Shown here: piece after piece, positions 1 through 9,701 of the stretch
Layout of the letters: the number at the start of each line of letters is the position of its first letter
Position numbering within the stretch: the stretch's first letter is position 1
NCBI GenBank assembly: GCA_014529385.2
Contig: CM043958.1
Span: 120,744,817-120,808,816, forward strand
Source: Adiantum capillus-veneris
Lineage: Eukaryota > Streptophyta > Polypodiopsida > Polypodiales > Pteridaceae
Direction of reading: 5' to 3'
DNA length: 64,000 nucleotides
Program-made: the position numbers and the translations under genes
Notes under the pieces: model-generated
Database searches by the model: none
What the model was told of the DNA's origin: nothing
Seen by the model: only the letters and a program-made list of their open reading frames with translations

Positions 1-516
1 CCACAACATCATCAAACTTAAGAGAATTTGTGCCAGAAATAGAATTACTTATAGCCATCACAAGGCTGTCCCAACTATTCGGTAGAGATGATAGTATCAG
101 GAGAGCTCGCACTTCGTCATTGAAATTTATTTTCACTGATTAAATTTGACTTATGTTGGTGTGAAATTCATTTAGGTGTTCTGCAACTGAACCATTCTCT
201 CCCATCTTTAGATTGAACAAGCGCTTCAAGAGAAATGGATGCTGATGGTTTCTCGTAAAAGTCATCAAGTCCTCCGTGGTCTTCATCTCCGAAATGTTGA
301 AGACAAGTGTTGACACCAAGCTTACATGGATTGTTCCCAGTGCCTTTCGATCAAGGACAATCCATGCTTCATTTGCCATCATTGCAGGCTTCTTTGCAAG
401 ACCGCTAGTGGCGAATAGAGATCCTTCTGGTAGAGATGGTCTTCAATCTACATCTTCCAATGTTGGTAGTTTTTTCCGTTGAACTTCTCGATCTTGAGCT
501 CCCCTTCCTCCACCAT
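1..516 (-). pseudogene. copia gag N-terminal fragment, frameshifted
   Basis: This is the N-terminal part of the copia Gag polyprotein, the structural protein of the virus-like particle. The start codon equivalent to that of F lies at 516-514. Segments such as AWIVLDRKALGTI and LKRLFNLKM match F residues 51-63 and about 104-112, and the region corresponds to the UBN2/gag core. A deletion and frame change around 240-260 removes the stretch that in F reads through DDFYEKPSASNK, so no continuous protein is made. The gene is truncated by the window edge, so nothing can be said about the rest. Confidence 0.85.
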
Positions 517-575
517 TACTCCCACTCAATTCAAGTAATCCTTTCCTTGAGAGAATTTAGCTACGAGCAAACCTT

Positions 576-587
576 GCTCTGATACCA
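576..587 (-). other. primer-binding site, initiator tRNA-Met type
   Basis: The minus strand reads TGGTATCAGAGC, complementary to the 3' end of plant initiator tRNA-Met. It sits two bases from the LTR, the usual place for minus-strand priming in Ty1/copia elements. Confidence 0.9.
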
Positions 588-589
588 GC

Positions 590-1312
590 TGTTAGGAAAT
601 ATGACGTAGCTAAGTAGATACTTGAGTAGATTACTTAACGGAGAGAGACAATTTTCACACACAAGACATTATAGAGTAGAGAGAGAGAGAGAGAGAGAGT
701 AGACACGATATACGTGGTTCACCCAATGTGGACTATGTCCACAGGAAAGCAGCCACTCAATGGCGTTAGTACTTCAAAACAAAGAGTAGGTTACAAAGGG
801 ATTATACCCTTTTGGAACTCCCGCCTTGCTTCACTCTCACCACCTCACACCCACCTTGTTGCATCAACTTCACACTGTAAAATGTGTGTAGAAATGGCCT
901 CCTTTTATAGGCCAAAAGGGTTGCCCTCTCTCATGAGAGGCAGCCATGTGTAGCCACCCTTGTGTAGATAAGTCCAAATCGGACCCTTCAATCCACCCAT
1001 GTGTGGTCGCCCTTGAAAAGACAAGTCCGCTTTTGAATTCGGCCACCGGCCATTGACTTCCAACCACCGGCCAACCAACCGATCATTTTTCGACCACTTT
1101 CCGGTTGTCGTCCGGCCATAATATTCCGGCAAAAAGGAATATTCGGGCGCTCGAGACTGGGCATGGAAATTTTGGTTTCCGACAAGTGATTTTTATTTCC
1201 GACGAGTGATTTTTCTTCACGCACGATGGCTTCTTCTCATAACGGGGGCCTTACAAATGTGTGTTTTTAACACAAAAAATTACAAGGGGTAAATCAAGCT
1301 CCATACTTAACA
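590..1312 (-). repeat. copia 5' LTR (723 bp)
   Basis: The LTR starts TGTTAGGA and ends TTAACA on the plus strand, with termini matching both LTRs of element F. It contains a GA microsatellite at about 678-699 and, on the minus strand, a TATA box (TATAAAAG at 909-902) at the same place as in F. The middle carries a short repeated GCCACCGGCCATTGAC-type motif that is copied a different number of times in each LTR of the family. Confidence 0.92.
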
Positions 1313-2016
1313 GTACCAAGCAAATTAGAGCCCAAAACACAGTTCTACCGCCCCCTATTCGCTTGGTACCGACCTTTCAAATTTGATCTGCAGAAAAGAA
1401 TGATAGGATACCTCAGCACTGTGGAGAGATAGATCTGTGTCAACAAATCAAGGCATAAGAGGACGCAAAAAATAGTCGAGAGTACTTGCCCTTTTACTGT
1501 TTGCACTTTGCATGAATGCTCAACTGGGACGGGTGTAGAGTTAAAATGCGAGCCGGAGCAGGCTGACGCTTGAAGGCGGGATTACCTACCTCTAAAGTTT
1601 GGACCATGCGCCTCCTTAATGAGCATCATTTCTATTTTCATGACGTTTGGTGGACCATACTGCATGAGAATATGAGTCTGCTTATTGTGTTTACACTAGG
1701 TGTCCTTGTGTGATGGCCAACCTAGGTGTCCTCTTGGAGTTAGGGGTCGGCATCACCATCTCCAAATAGGAGAAAGAGATCGGCTTTGCTTTTTTTTTTT
1801 GCGATCTTGCTGCTTTCAGTGACCTCCAAAGCTTTGAGTCTGTTACTCCCAGGTCTCCATCGCCCCTGCCTTTGCCTTTTCATGATCTTAGTCTCAGCCA
1901 CCTCTCGCCATCGTGCTCTCAGCCACCTCCAAAGGTTTGTGTCTGTTGTTACCTGCCGCATCCCCATCCACCTCGATGCCATTGGATATTGTATAGACAA
2001 GTTCTCTCTCTCTCTA

Positions 2017-2098
<82 letters not shown>

Positions 2099-3319
2099 TT
2101 CCCCCGGCTAGCTCTCCTCTGCCTATGTGTTTCACTTCTATGTGCACCTTCGTCACAGGGTTAAGTGTATTCATTAAGGTCGGAGCATGGTAACAATGGG
2201 TTGAGACTCCATGCACGCTCAAAGCATAGTGGAATATGACCCCTTTTTTGATTGTGCATGGCTATGGTTGCTCATTTAATGCTCTATTTGGGCATCGTGA
2301 GTGAGTGAGCTTAGATAGGCTATGGGCACATGAGGCCTGGTTATCAATTATTGATAACTAAGCCAACTATTCTCAGATAGAGTATTAAATGAATAACTAA
2401 GCAAAGAGTATTAAATGAATAACTAAGGATTCTTCGCTTGGTTTTGGCCCTTCTTCGCTTGGTTTTGACCCTCTGTGCCTAATGGATGCGGAGATATCGT
2501 GAATTGTATTGATATATTCTCATTTGTTAGAACCAAGTGAAGAACGGTCTGAAGAATCCTTCAAGCCCTCTCCTCGCTTGGTTATGACCCCAAATATGCA
2601 TGGATAGTATCGAGATGCACCTTGGTTAGAACCAAGAGAATATGGGTCTGGGGGATTCTTTACGTCCTTACTTGCTCGGTTTTGACTATTGCCACGTCCT
2701 TGACTCTACTAAACAAGCGGGTTGGAACCAATCAAGTAAATACCTCTATAGTATTGAATAATAACTAAGCCTCTTGCATGGTTCTGACCAGGCCTCTCAA
2801 TGCACGGGTGAGCACACGACAAATAGGTGCCTCAATAATTTCACAAGGGACTCCTTCGCTTGGTTCTAACCCTCTATGTCGAATGGACACAGAGGTACCG
2901 TGAATTGTACTGATTCTCTTGGGTCTGAACCAAGTGAAGAAGGGACTGAAGAATCCTTCAAGCCCTCTATTTGCTTGGTTCTAACCCCAAATGGGAGTGG
3001 GTACAGCATGAATAGTACCGAGATGATTACGTTGGTCACGTTCATTATATAATAGTAGCTATGTCTTGTTGTTTCTTTCAGACATGCGGAACATAGTACT
3101 AGAGACGAACAATGTAGGGGAGGATACATGTGAAAAATAATTGTTCACGTTCCTATACAGCACCCATGTTCATGACCGTGCACCAAAGCTATCACTAATG
3201 TTTAATGTAGAGTTTTGTATCCACAGATTATTGATTGCTTAATGGAGTACCTACAAATGCATTTGCAATAGTATGAAGCAGTCATTTGTGATAGCTCTCT
3301 ATCAATTGATGGTAAGCGA
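1313..3319. other. non-coding repetitive flank with CTTGGTT inverted motifs
   Basis: I see no credible gene here. Long open frames at 1740-2222 on both strands arise from the CT microsatellite. The stretch 2430-3030 is rich in copies of TTCGCTTGGTTCTGACC-like 17-mers and of their reverse complements. Part of it is a direct duplication: 2452-2620 resembles 2853-3027, sharing CCGTGAATTGTA-type, AACCAAGTGAAGAA and GAATCCTTCAAGCCCTCT segments. A similar inverted pair (GTACCAAGC / GCTTGGTAC) occurs at 1313-1371, so one repeat family probably covers the whole flank. Confidence 0.6.
2003..2095. repeat. (CT)n microsatellite
   Basis: About 90 bases of CT dinucleotides with two TCTA interruptions near 2015-2020. 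Spurious Ser-Leu or Arg-Glu ORFs on both strands come from it. Confidence 0.97.
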
Positions 3320-3664
3320 TTGGTGCATCCAACAGATCTTGATCATGAGAAGCGTGCTGCAAGAAGGTCGAGTCGCTATGTGGAAAAGTGTCCCTCCAAT
3401 GCTTTGCTTGTCAAAAAAAGATGTCGTTTAATGGAATTCAACCATGGGTTCGTGTGTTACTTGTACTTGTTGACATATGGTGAGTCAGAGACTTCCCAAT
3501 TGTCAAATTTTTGTAGTTTACCATTTTCACAAGAGGAAGAGGTAGGAGACGTGGAGTTACAGTTTGACCCAGAAGAAGAGCGGGTAGAGGTACTGAAGGA
3601 GATGTTTGATGCAGTCTTAACTCTTGCTTCTCTTGTGAATGCAACACTTGGAAGCAAGCAATAA
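3320..3664 (+). other. unassigned ORF, possibly an exon
   Basis: An open frame of 114 codons with no ATG at its beginning. The 5' part is basic (HEKRAARRSSRYVEK) and the 3' part acidic (QEEEVGDVELQFDPEEERVE). The middle reads as low-quality hydrophobic sequence and could be an intron: a GTTCGTGTG donor-like site at about 3448 and a TTTTCACAAG acceptor-like site near 3532. I do not recognise the protein. Composition on either side of the suspected intron looks more like real coding sequence than the flanking repeats do. It lies just upstream of the nest insertion, so it may be part of an old host gene or of an unidentified transposon. Confidence 0.3.
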
Positions 3665-3741
3665 AGCCCGAATGAGGAAGGGTCTTTGCCTGTGAATTGC
3701 ACTCCTAGTTTTGTTATGGCCGATGAGATGCACTACATTCT

Positions 3742-3948
3742 ATGCATGAGCTAAATATACGGGAGGACTACTGCTTAGCTGCTATTGCTAATTTTTGTGA
3801 GATAGACATGGGATTTGTGGAGGATGGAGTGGACAAACATCTACTTGCTGACACATTTGTGCACGACACACAGTTCACTTCAGGGGGTCAACTAATCAAA
3901 GATATATTCAACGAAGCAAAGTCAAGAGAAGACAATTTGCCAACATAG
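3742..3948 (+). other. unassigned small ORF (68 aa)
   Basis: ATG-started ORF encoding MHELNIREDYCLAAIANFCE and onward, mixed polar/hydrophobic and globular in character, ending 30 bases before the CATCT target site of the nest. I do not recognise the family. It may continue the protein of 3320-3664 across a short gap. Before the 45-kb insertion, the sequence now at 49106 onward would have followed directly. An ORF there (49089-49271) starts inside the LTR, so any link between the two is speculative. Confidence 0.3.
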
Positions 3949-3972
3949 AAGCAATTCCAATCGACCACAAGA

Positions 3973-3977
3973 CATCT
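3973..3977. repeat. left target-site duplication of element C (CATCT)
   Basis: CATCT directly before the LTR at 3978; the same five bases follow the other LTR at 49101-49105. A five-base duplication is standard for Ty3/gypsy integrases. Confidence 0.85.
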
Positions 3978-4865
3978 TGTGGGACGCATGTCTAAACTCA
4001 CCATCCTATCTTATTGCAGTATTAGCGAGAACCACGATTAATTTGTCAAACCATGGGACGAAGCTGACTCGACTAGTGCATAGAGGCTACAAGAGGCTGT
4101 CAATCTCTTGAAAAACAACTAACAACTTGCATCTAACTCAAGCTACACTCAAGTGACTGAAATCACCAAAATCCAATCGCCCATCGACAAACAATTCACA
4201 TCCGTTACAACATCAAATGGCATTCAAACGTAACGAAACTTCTAGGACATGTTTATGGTCTCAAACCCCACTTTAGGTCAAGTTCCAAAATCGCAATTAT
4301 TAACAGCAATGGATTTTTGACCTAGTCATTTTCGACCCAGAATGCCTCTAAATGCTTAGCAATGATGCCCCAATGCCCCGCCTATGCTTAGTTTTTGATT
4401 TGAATTCCTAGCTATGATGAAATTAGTCCGCGGGTCAACGACACCAAAAGCTACAAAATATTGTGAACTGCTTACGTCAATACGTAGAGCTCTTACCTGC
4501 GATTGCAATGCAACAAACGCAATCGCAATGTGAGAATCGGGGAGGGAGTAGGAAGTGCGAGAAGGAGAGAAGTGAGCGTCGTTAGCTCACACTGTGCATT
4601 TCTTATCAAAAAACTTATAAAACTTACAAAAATTGTCTTTTATACCTTAGCCAAGGTTTTTGGGTGGTCAAAACTAATAATCTGGAGTTCTTTTAAAGCT
4701 GGGTAATGACTGGCTGATACAATCTGGAAGCTTGTAGCCTCGGCACATTAATTATAGAGTTTATCCGAGAAAATAGGAGTTACAATATTCTCGATTTATC
4801 AAAATAATAAATGTTTTACAAAGAGAACTCCGAAAAATGATGTCCATGTTAGCTTGATGCTAACA
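3978..4865 (-). repeat. element C 3' LTR (888 bp)
   Basis: The plus strand reads TGTGGGACG at the left and GCTAACA at the right. Roughly nine bases in ten match the 5' LTR at 48184-49100. A 29-base segment containing ACCTAAGCACACATGCTTAT, present near 48451-48480 of the 5' LTR, is missing here. A minus-strand TATA box (TATAAAAG) is at 4644-4637. Confidence 0.92.
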
Positions 4866-4880
4866 TTCCCCCCTCCTCGC
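4866..4880 (-). other. polypurine tract of element C
   Basis: The minus strand reads GAGGAGGGGGGAA directly against the 3' LTR, the expected plus-strand priming site. Confidence 0.85.
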
Positions 4881-5103
4881 CTGTGCCATCCCTTGACACA
4901 GCTTTATGGGCTAAAATAGTCTTTGGGTTGACGCGGCTGGCGAGGCGGTCTTTAAGCGCATCACGTGCCTTCTGATGTCTGATTTTTTTTTCTTTGTCGG
5001 GCACTTGCAAAAATTGCATGGTCACTTTATACTTCATCTCCACCACTCAGTAGCCTACAAACCTGGATGTAAGGTTGCTAATCACCGGTGCAAATATCTT
5101 TGT

Positions 5104-5882
5104 TCAACAGGTGAAGAATCCAGTGTAGAAAGCTTCTTCAAAGGCCAACATATTATTCGATGCTAAGAACATACATTTGGCATAGAAGCCGTAAAGGACT
5201 TCTTCCGAAGGTTGTCCACTCAGATCGTAGCATAAGCCTTTGTTACCTTCTAAAAATGATATCCATGGGGCTCCTGTTTGCTCAGGCTCATTAAAAACTT
5301 GGATACATGTGAGCAACATTCTGCAGTCTTATATAACATGGCGCAGGAGAGATCTGGTAGACTCTTGAAGAAAGACATGGCGCCCGTTAGGGCTTTCACC
5401 ATGTATTCCTCTGTTGCTTGTCCTCTCTCTGAAGTTGGCAGTCTTGGGTAGTTAAGCCAAGTTGGCCTCTTCTTTGTCAGTGCTTCATTCTCTTGCCATG
5501 TCCTTACTATGGGTACAGGACAGAAAGTTGGATCTCTTTGAAGGGCTGCAGGTGCTCTTGTGAACAGAATCAAGTATCTTGGATTCTTGTTCAACCAGCT
5601 TAACCTCCACTTTGGGTGGTCTTTATCTGCGCCATCTTCTTGCATATCTTTGTACAACCTCTCTTTTACCTATAATAATTCCACTTTGATGAGAGGGGGG
5701 TATGGCAGGGATTGTTGATGCCATTGCGCATTGATCTGATTGGGAGTGAGTTGAGTAATGTTGATAGAGTGTAAAACTCTCAAATCCCAATCCATTGCGG
5801 CTTTCCACTGCTCATCCACCTCTTGGGTGATCTTCTCTTTCAGTGCGTCTTCTTCAGCTTTTGACAGCTGGACCATTGGCAT
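5104..5882 (-). pseudogene. element C 3'-region ORF, unknown protein (decayed)
   Basis: Read from 5882 leftwards the minus strand encodes acidic helical sequence (LSKAEEDALKEKITQEVDEQ). After frame changes near 5660 and 5260 it gives a more globular stretch including HPKWRLSWLNKNPRYLILFT, VRTWQENEALTKKRP and LNYPRLPTSERGQATEEYMV. I do not recognise it as a retrotransposon domain. It lies between the coiled-coil ORF and the 3' LTR, so it is the last gene of element C if this region belongs to C. It may be an additional ORF of the element or a captured host gene fragment. The several frame changes say it is inactive. Confidence 0.45.
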
Positions 5883-5985
5883 TGTATCTGCATCTGTAAT
5901 GTTGATCTGAAAATGAGACCGAGGGTATGTCTATCTATGTGGACTATGTCTCAAACTCAGCAAATGAGACCGAGGATATGTCTAT

Positions 5986-6700
5986 CTATGGAGGCTTTGA
6001 AGTGCCTGCCTCTTCCTGTGTGTCTGGTTTTCCATCGCTGGGGAGTTGGTTAACTCTCTTGAGCTCTGCTATTTCCTTTAGGAGCTCCTCTTCTCTCTGA
6101 ACCCGCATCAGTGCTAGGTCTTTGTGCTGTGATTTTTCCAGCTTTAATTCCAACTCAAGATCTTTGTTCTTCTTTTCCAGTGCCTTGTATACTTTGTCAG
6201 TCCCTTTGATCGAGGCCACGGTTGGATTTTCTCTGATTTGCCGTAAGAAGATTGCATGACCATTTATTCTTTGTTCAGAGTACTGCAGAGAAGCATTGGC
6301 AACATCTAATTGCACTTGCATTTTTTGAGCTGACAGAGATGTCGTAAGAAGTTCACTCATAACTTATGTCAGCTGCTTGTCTTTTGCTTTGCAGGCATCA
6401 GATAGTTTGGTAAGCAGATCACCTAACTCCTCCATTTCTTTTTGCTGCCTATCTCTAGCTAGCTGATGTTGTTCAGCTTTTGCCTCATTTCCTGCACTTG
6501 CCTCTGAAGATGAGTGATGACAGTCATCATGTCTTCTAACTCTCCTTGGAGAGCGTCAATCACCATCTCAAGCTCTTTGGCCTTTGTGTTGCGGCTTAGT
6601 GCTTTTGAACGGAGTCTCTCCATCATTTCTTGAATCTGCCGTGCATATTCATTTATTTGTACAATTACTTCGTCGTTGGATTGCCAATCCTCTTGTTTAT
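5986..6700 (-). pseudogene. element C 3'-region coiled-coil ORF
   Basis: The minus strand encodes long heptad-rich helices. From 6700 the frame gives EDWQSNDEVIVQINEYARQI and continues as a Glu/Lys/Leu-rich coil. A frame change around 6360-6450 leads into a second coil (6360-5986) with ALEKKNKDLELELKLEKSQ and EEELLKEIAELKRVNQL, ending TSKPP. No catalytic motif is visible. A coiled-coil protein downstream of pol is not standard for gypsy elements. It could be a Gag-like assembly protein or an accessory ORF. It is probably one gene with the ORF at 5104-5882, because both run in the same direction with only 100 bases between them. Confidence 0.5.
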
Positions 6701-7129
6701 TAATAAAAATGATAAAAAATACCCAAAAAAGGACTATTTTTTATGATTTTTTGATAGTATATACACTATTTACACTCATCGGGAAGATATTATCAGTGAA
6801 TTTTTCCTTGATGATGAATTATAAGGGCATTATTAGTTAATTTTGCAAAAAATCACACGTTAACATCAAACTTTTTCCTCCCTCTTCAAACATTTCCCTA
6901 AATTACTTGGTACTTAGTGCCCTTCCACCCCTCCTAGATGGCGTACTCCGGGACGATTGTGTGCATGGGTTGAACAATTGTGTCTATGCATAGCCGTGGT
7001 TGGCTCTACCATGCTATGAAGTTCAATGCAATTCAAACCAGTATGTTGTGCAAGAGTGGGGTCTTGAGTAATTAACTCAAGGGTTTCCGATGTCGAGGTT
7101 TGCTGCTGATGCCTTCCAAATAGAAAATC
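6701..7129. other. AT-rich spacer inside element C
   Basis: No ORF or motif stands out. There are poly-A-rich strings near 6705-6730 and no sign of another insertion. Confidence 0.5.
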
Positions 7130-8065
7130 TTATAGCTTATGTACTCTCTGTTTGATTGTACCATCAGGATGTTTCAGTACACTGATTGCTTGAGTTGTTG
7201 GTAGCACTTTTGACTGTTGTCGAGCTTTTTCTCGCCATTGGTAGCTTGGTGGGCTTGGTGCTGCATGGTGTGGTGGAGTCTTTTGAGACTTAACTCGCCA
7301 TTGCTTGATTGGTTTTACGGTTTGTCGAGAAGATAAGTGCTCCTTTTTCTTCCAAACCATTTCCATGTTAGGTTCCTTGCTCGAAGATTCTCGTCTCTAT
7401 GTTTTAATCCTTGGAACCTTCTTTTGTTTTGTCGATGAAGTTTTCGGCACCCAGATCTGAATCGGTTTATACTTAAGTTGTGCTTTTGGTACCCATATTT
7501 GCCTGACTCCTTGCATGCTACTTGTAGCATTTGATTGTCGAGGGGATGGAAAAGATTGACTACTTCGTGGTTTGGTCTGCTGATTTCTTCTTTTCCATTC
7601 TTCCTTGCTTGGTGCACTTAGAACAATGAGTTTCCCTCATTTAGGTGATAGATTGAGCTGATTTGTATCCCAATCTGGTACTACTTTGTATGTTCGCATC
7701 CAGGGAATTCCAAGAATCATCATTTCATTCATGTGTTCATATAGTAAGCATACAAATTGATGAGGACATGAACATCCATGTACTATCACGTTCAAGTTGA
7801 CTACACCCAATGTTGGAGTTGGGTTCTTGTTGCATCCTTTGATTGTCGCTATTCCTACTGCCGTCAGTGCTTGACTTGTTGCCTTCTTGTATGTGGAATA
7901 ACTGACTACATTTACTCTAGCTCTTGTGTCGACCAGAGCATTGGTGCTATGATTGTTGAGTTGTACTTTGATGCGCATGTCCATTCCATCTAACCAGTCA
8001 TCATCTCTTGAAACTGCGTCTTTAGGTAATTCCCATTGTCGATCATCAATTTCCAGAGTGTTCAT
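7130..8065 (-). pseudogene. element C 3'-region retropepsin-like ORF with basic tail
   Basis: The minus strand from 8065 encodes an aspartic-protease-like domain: a beta strand leading to ALVDTRARVNVVS, the position of the ALVDTGA catalytic motif, and later MMILGIPWM, the typical ILG motif near the C-terminus of retropepsins. The glycine after Asp-Thr is Arg, which should abolish activity. A lysine-rich tail follows with two copies of an IWVPK motif (about 7440-7515). Stops lie at about 7637 and 7400 and there is a frame change near 7340. Element C already has a protease at 27765-28508, so this is a second retropepsin-like domain on the wrong side of integrase. Either the element carries an extra 3' gene, or this is a piece of another element. 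Confidence 0.6.
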
Positions 8066-8082
8066 GGGAATCGGTATCTGTT

Positions 8083-8087
8083 GATTC
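8083..8087. repeat. left target-site duplication of element B (GATTC)
   Basis: GATTC directly before the LTR at 8088 and again directly after the LTR ending at 13710 (13711-13715). Confidence 0.9.
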
Positions 8088-8277
8088 TGTTGGGGTTAGG
8101 CCTATGTGCCTTGACTGGTCGCCCAGGTCCTGGGCGCCCACCCACTGTTACCCTATACTTATACTGAGTATACTATATAGGGGGAGCTGCCACTTCACAG
8201 TCTCCCCACCCACATTGTGTGTGTGTCTCCTTCTCTCTCTCTCACTCTCCGTCTGTGGTGCTCCCCGATCCCCTTCA
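8088..8277 (+). repeat. element B 5' LTR (190 bp)
   Basis: Short LTR with TG...CA ends. It contains a candidate TATA box (TATATAG, 8174-8180) and a CT-rich stretch toward the 3' end (8226-8250). Confidence 0.93.
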
Positions 8278-8279
8278 AT

Positions 8280-8291
8280 TGGTATCAGAGC
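8280..8291 (+). other. element B primer-binding site (tRNA-iMet)
   Basis: TGGTATCAGAGC two bases after the LTR, complementary to initiator tRNA-Met as in Ty1/copia elements. Confidence 0.92.
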
Positions 8292-9701
8292 GACAGGTGT
8301 GAGAGCGTAGATGGGCAGCTTCGCGATGAACTCGTCGGCTATGGCGGAGAGGTCACAGATCTGAGCAAAGAAATAGAGGAGGCTTGTAGACAGCCATACA
8401 GAGGCTTGCAAGAGAGCTCTCAGGAGCTTCCTAGTACTCACAGATCAGTCCACAGCTCCTCTACAGATCAGCCCACTGTGTACAGCATCTTCCCTCTTCT
8501 CGGCAAGCTTTGCAATGGCTACATCAGCGAGACAGGTTGGAGCTTGGAGCTTCCATAGACATGGAAGCATTGTGAGATTGACGCATTCAGCTCACGCATC
8601 GAGGTGGGAAGTGAGTTTGAGCCTTTCTATGAGCTCAAAGAAGCACAGAAGAAAGTCGTTCAGTTTTTTGGCAGTTTGACAACAGTCTACTGTTTTGCTC
8701 ATAACTTGAGCAGCAAAGCTCCGATTCCAAAACTTTTTGGTTCAAAACGGAGCTGGCTTCAAGCTCTATGACTTTGTAGAAGGAATCATTTTTTGATTCG
8801 GAGTGCAAGTGGGTCTGAAATTAAAAACACAGAGACTGTTTTTAGGACAGTCTTGGGCTCTATTGTTTTCTTTGTTGCAGACAGCTTACCCGTGAACACT
8901 GCAGGTAGCAGGCACATATGAGGTGTTACAAGATCGGGTTTGACTCCTAGGTACAGGTTGAGTCTAGTACTCCCACAGGTGTTGTCAGTTGCAGTTGAGT
9001 GGTTCTTCTGCAGTGTTGTGGCTTGCATACATGGTCTTTGAGTGGGTAATGCTCTATGTATGCTTATGTGGTGAGCAGTAGATCTTGTGAGAAAGTGCAG
9101 AGGTTGGTTGTGGATGACATGTATGGTCACTGTGGTACTCCTTGTGAGCATTTGTTGGACACAGGTTTGCAGAGCTTATGCATGTCTGTTGAGTGTAGTT
9201 TGATGCGCATTGATTGCTCATTGTATTGAGCTTGCAGGACAATGGTTATTTTGTGTTGATATCCATTGTGCGTCGAAACTCTGGCGAAATTTTCCCAGGA
9301 GTTTTATGCGCATAAGTTGATGCAATCCAGGTTGTGATTGCGATTGCACTCAGTGATTGCGTGCGGTGTTCTCTGCAGGTGGGAGATTTGTGCGTGTGTA
9401 TGCATCGATACCGCACAGTGTGGGCTTGGTGATTAGCTCACGGTTTGACAGGCGTACAGTTATCTTGGCACACTCAGAGGAGTGAATATTGTGATGTATG
9501 CTTGTGTGGCTACGAGCTAGGTAGCCGGATTCGAGTCATATTGACTTGTGATTTTGTGCAAGGTTTTGCACGGTTATTGGTGCAATTTTGCATCAGGTTT
9601 TGAGCCATATTTGCAGACTTTTGTTGATGTGATTCGAGCCAGTTTAGGGCTTATTTGGTTGACATTTGCTACTCATTGTTGGTTGCTCTTTTGTGAGCAT
9701 T
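8292..9701 (+). other. element B untranslated leader (~1.4 kb)
   Basis: No ORF with recognisable content. It is unusually long for an element with 190-bp LTRs and rich in TTG/GTG trinucleotides. The second unit lacks it entirely. It may contain the packaging signal, but nothing in the sequence shows where. Confidence 0.55.

Larger units (their letters stand above)
1..1312 (-). mobile_element. Ty1/copia LTR retrotransposon, 5' end only (same family as element F)
   Basis: Minus-strand copia element cut by the left window edge. Read on the minus strand it has a 5' LTR (1312-590), a 2-base spacer, a tRNA-iMet primer-binding site (587-576) and the start of gag (516-1). It aligns along its whole length with 40861-42226, the 5' part of intact element F, so the two belong to one family. 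Gag is frameshifted here and the LTR carries more substitutions than the two F LTRs show between themselves, so this copy is older. The base after the LTR begins GTACC, a candidate target duplication whose partner lies outside the window. Confidence 0.9.

Noticed and set aside
576-587. tRNA gene fragment
   Set aside because: The match is to the reverse complement of a tRNA 3' end beside an LTR, so it is a primer-binding site. The same holds at 8280, 14728, 41459 and 48161.
1740-2222. Overlapping ORFs of 135-160 codons on both strands
   Set aside because: They cross the CT microsatellite and consist largely of Arg-Glu or Ser-Leu repeats, with no domain on either side.
9666-9701. Upstream start of the B Gag ORF
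   Set aside because: Adds a short Leu/Val-rich leader absent from copia Gag proteins; the ATG at 9702 opens the usual Gag N-terminus.
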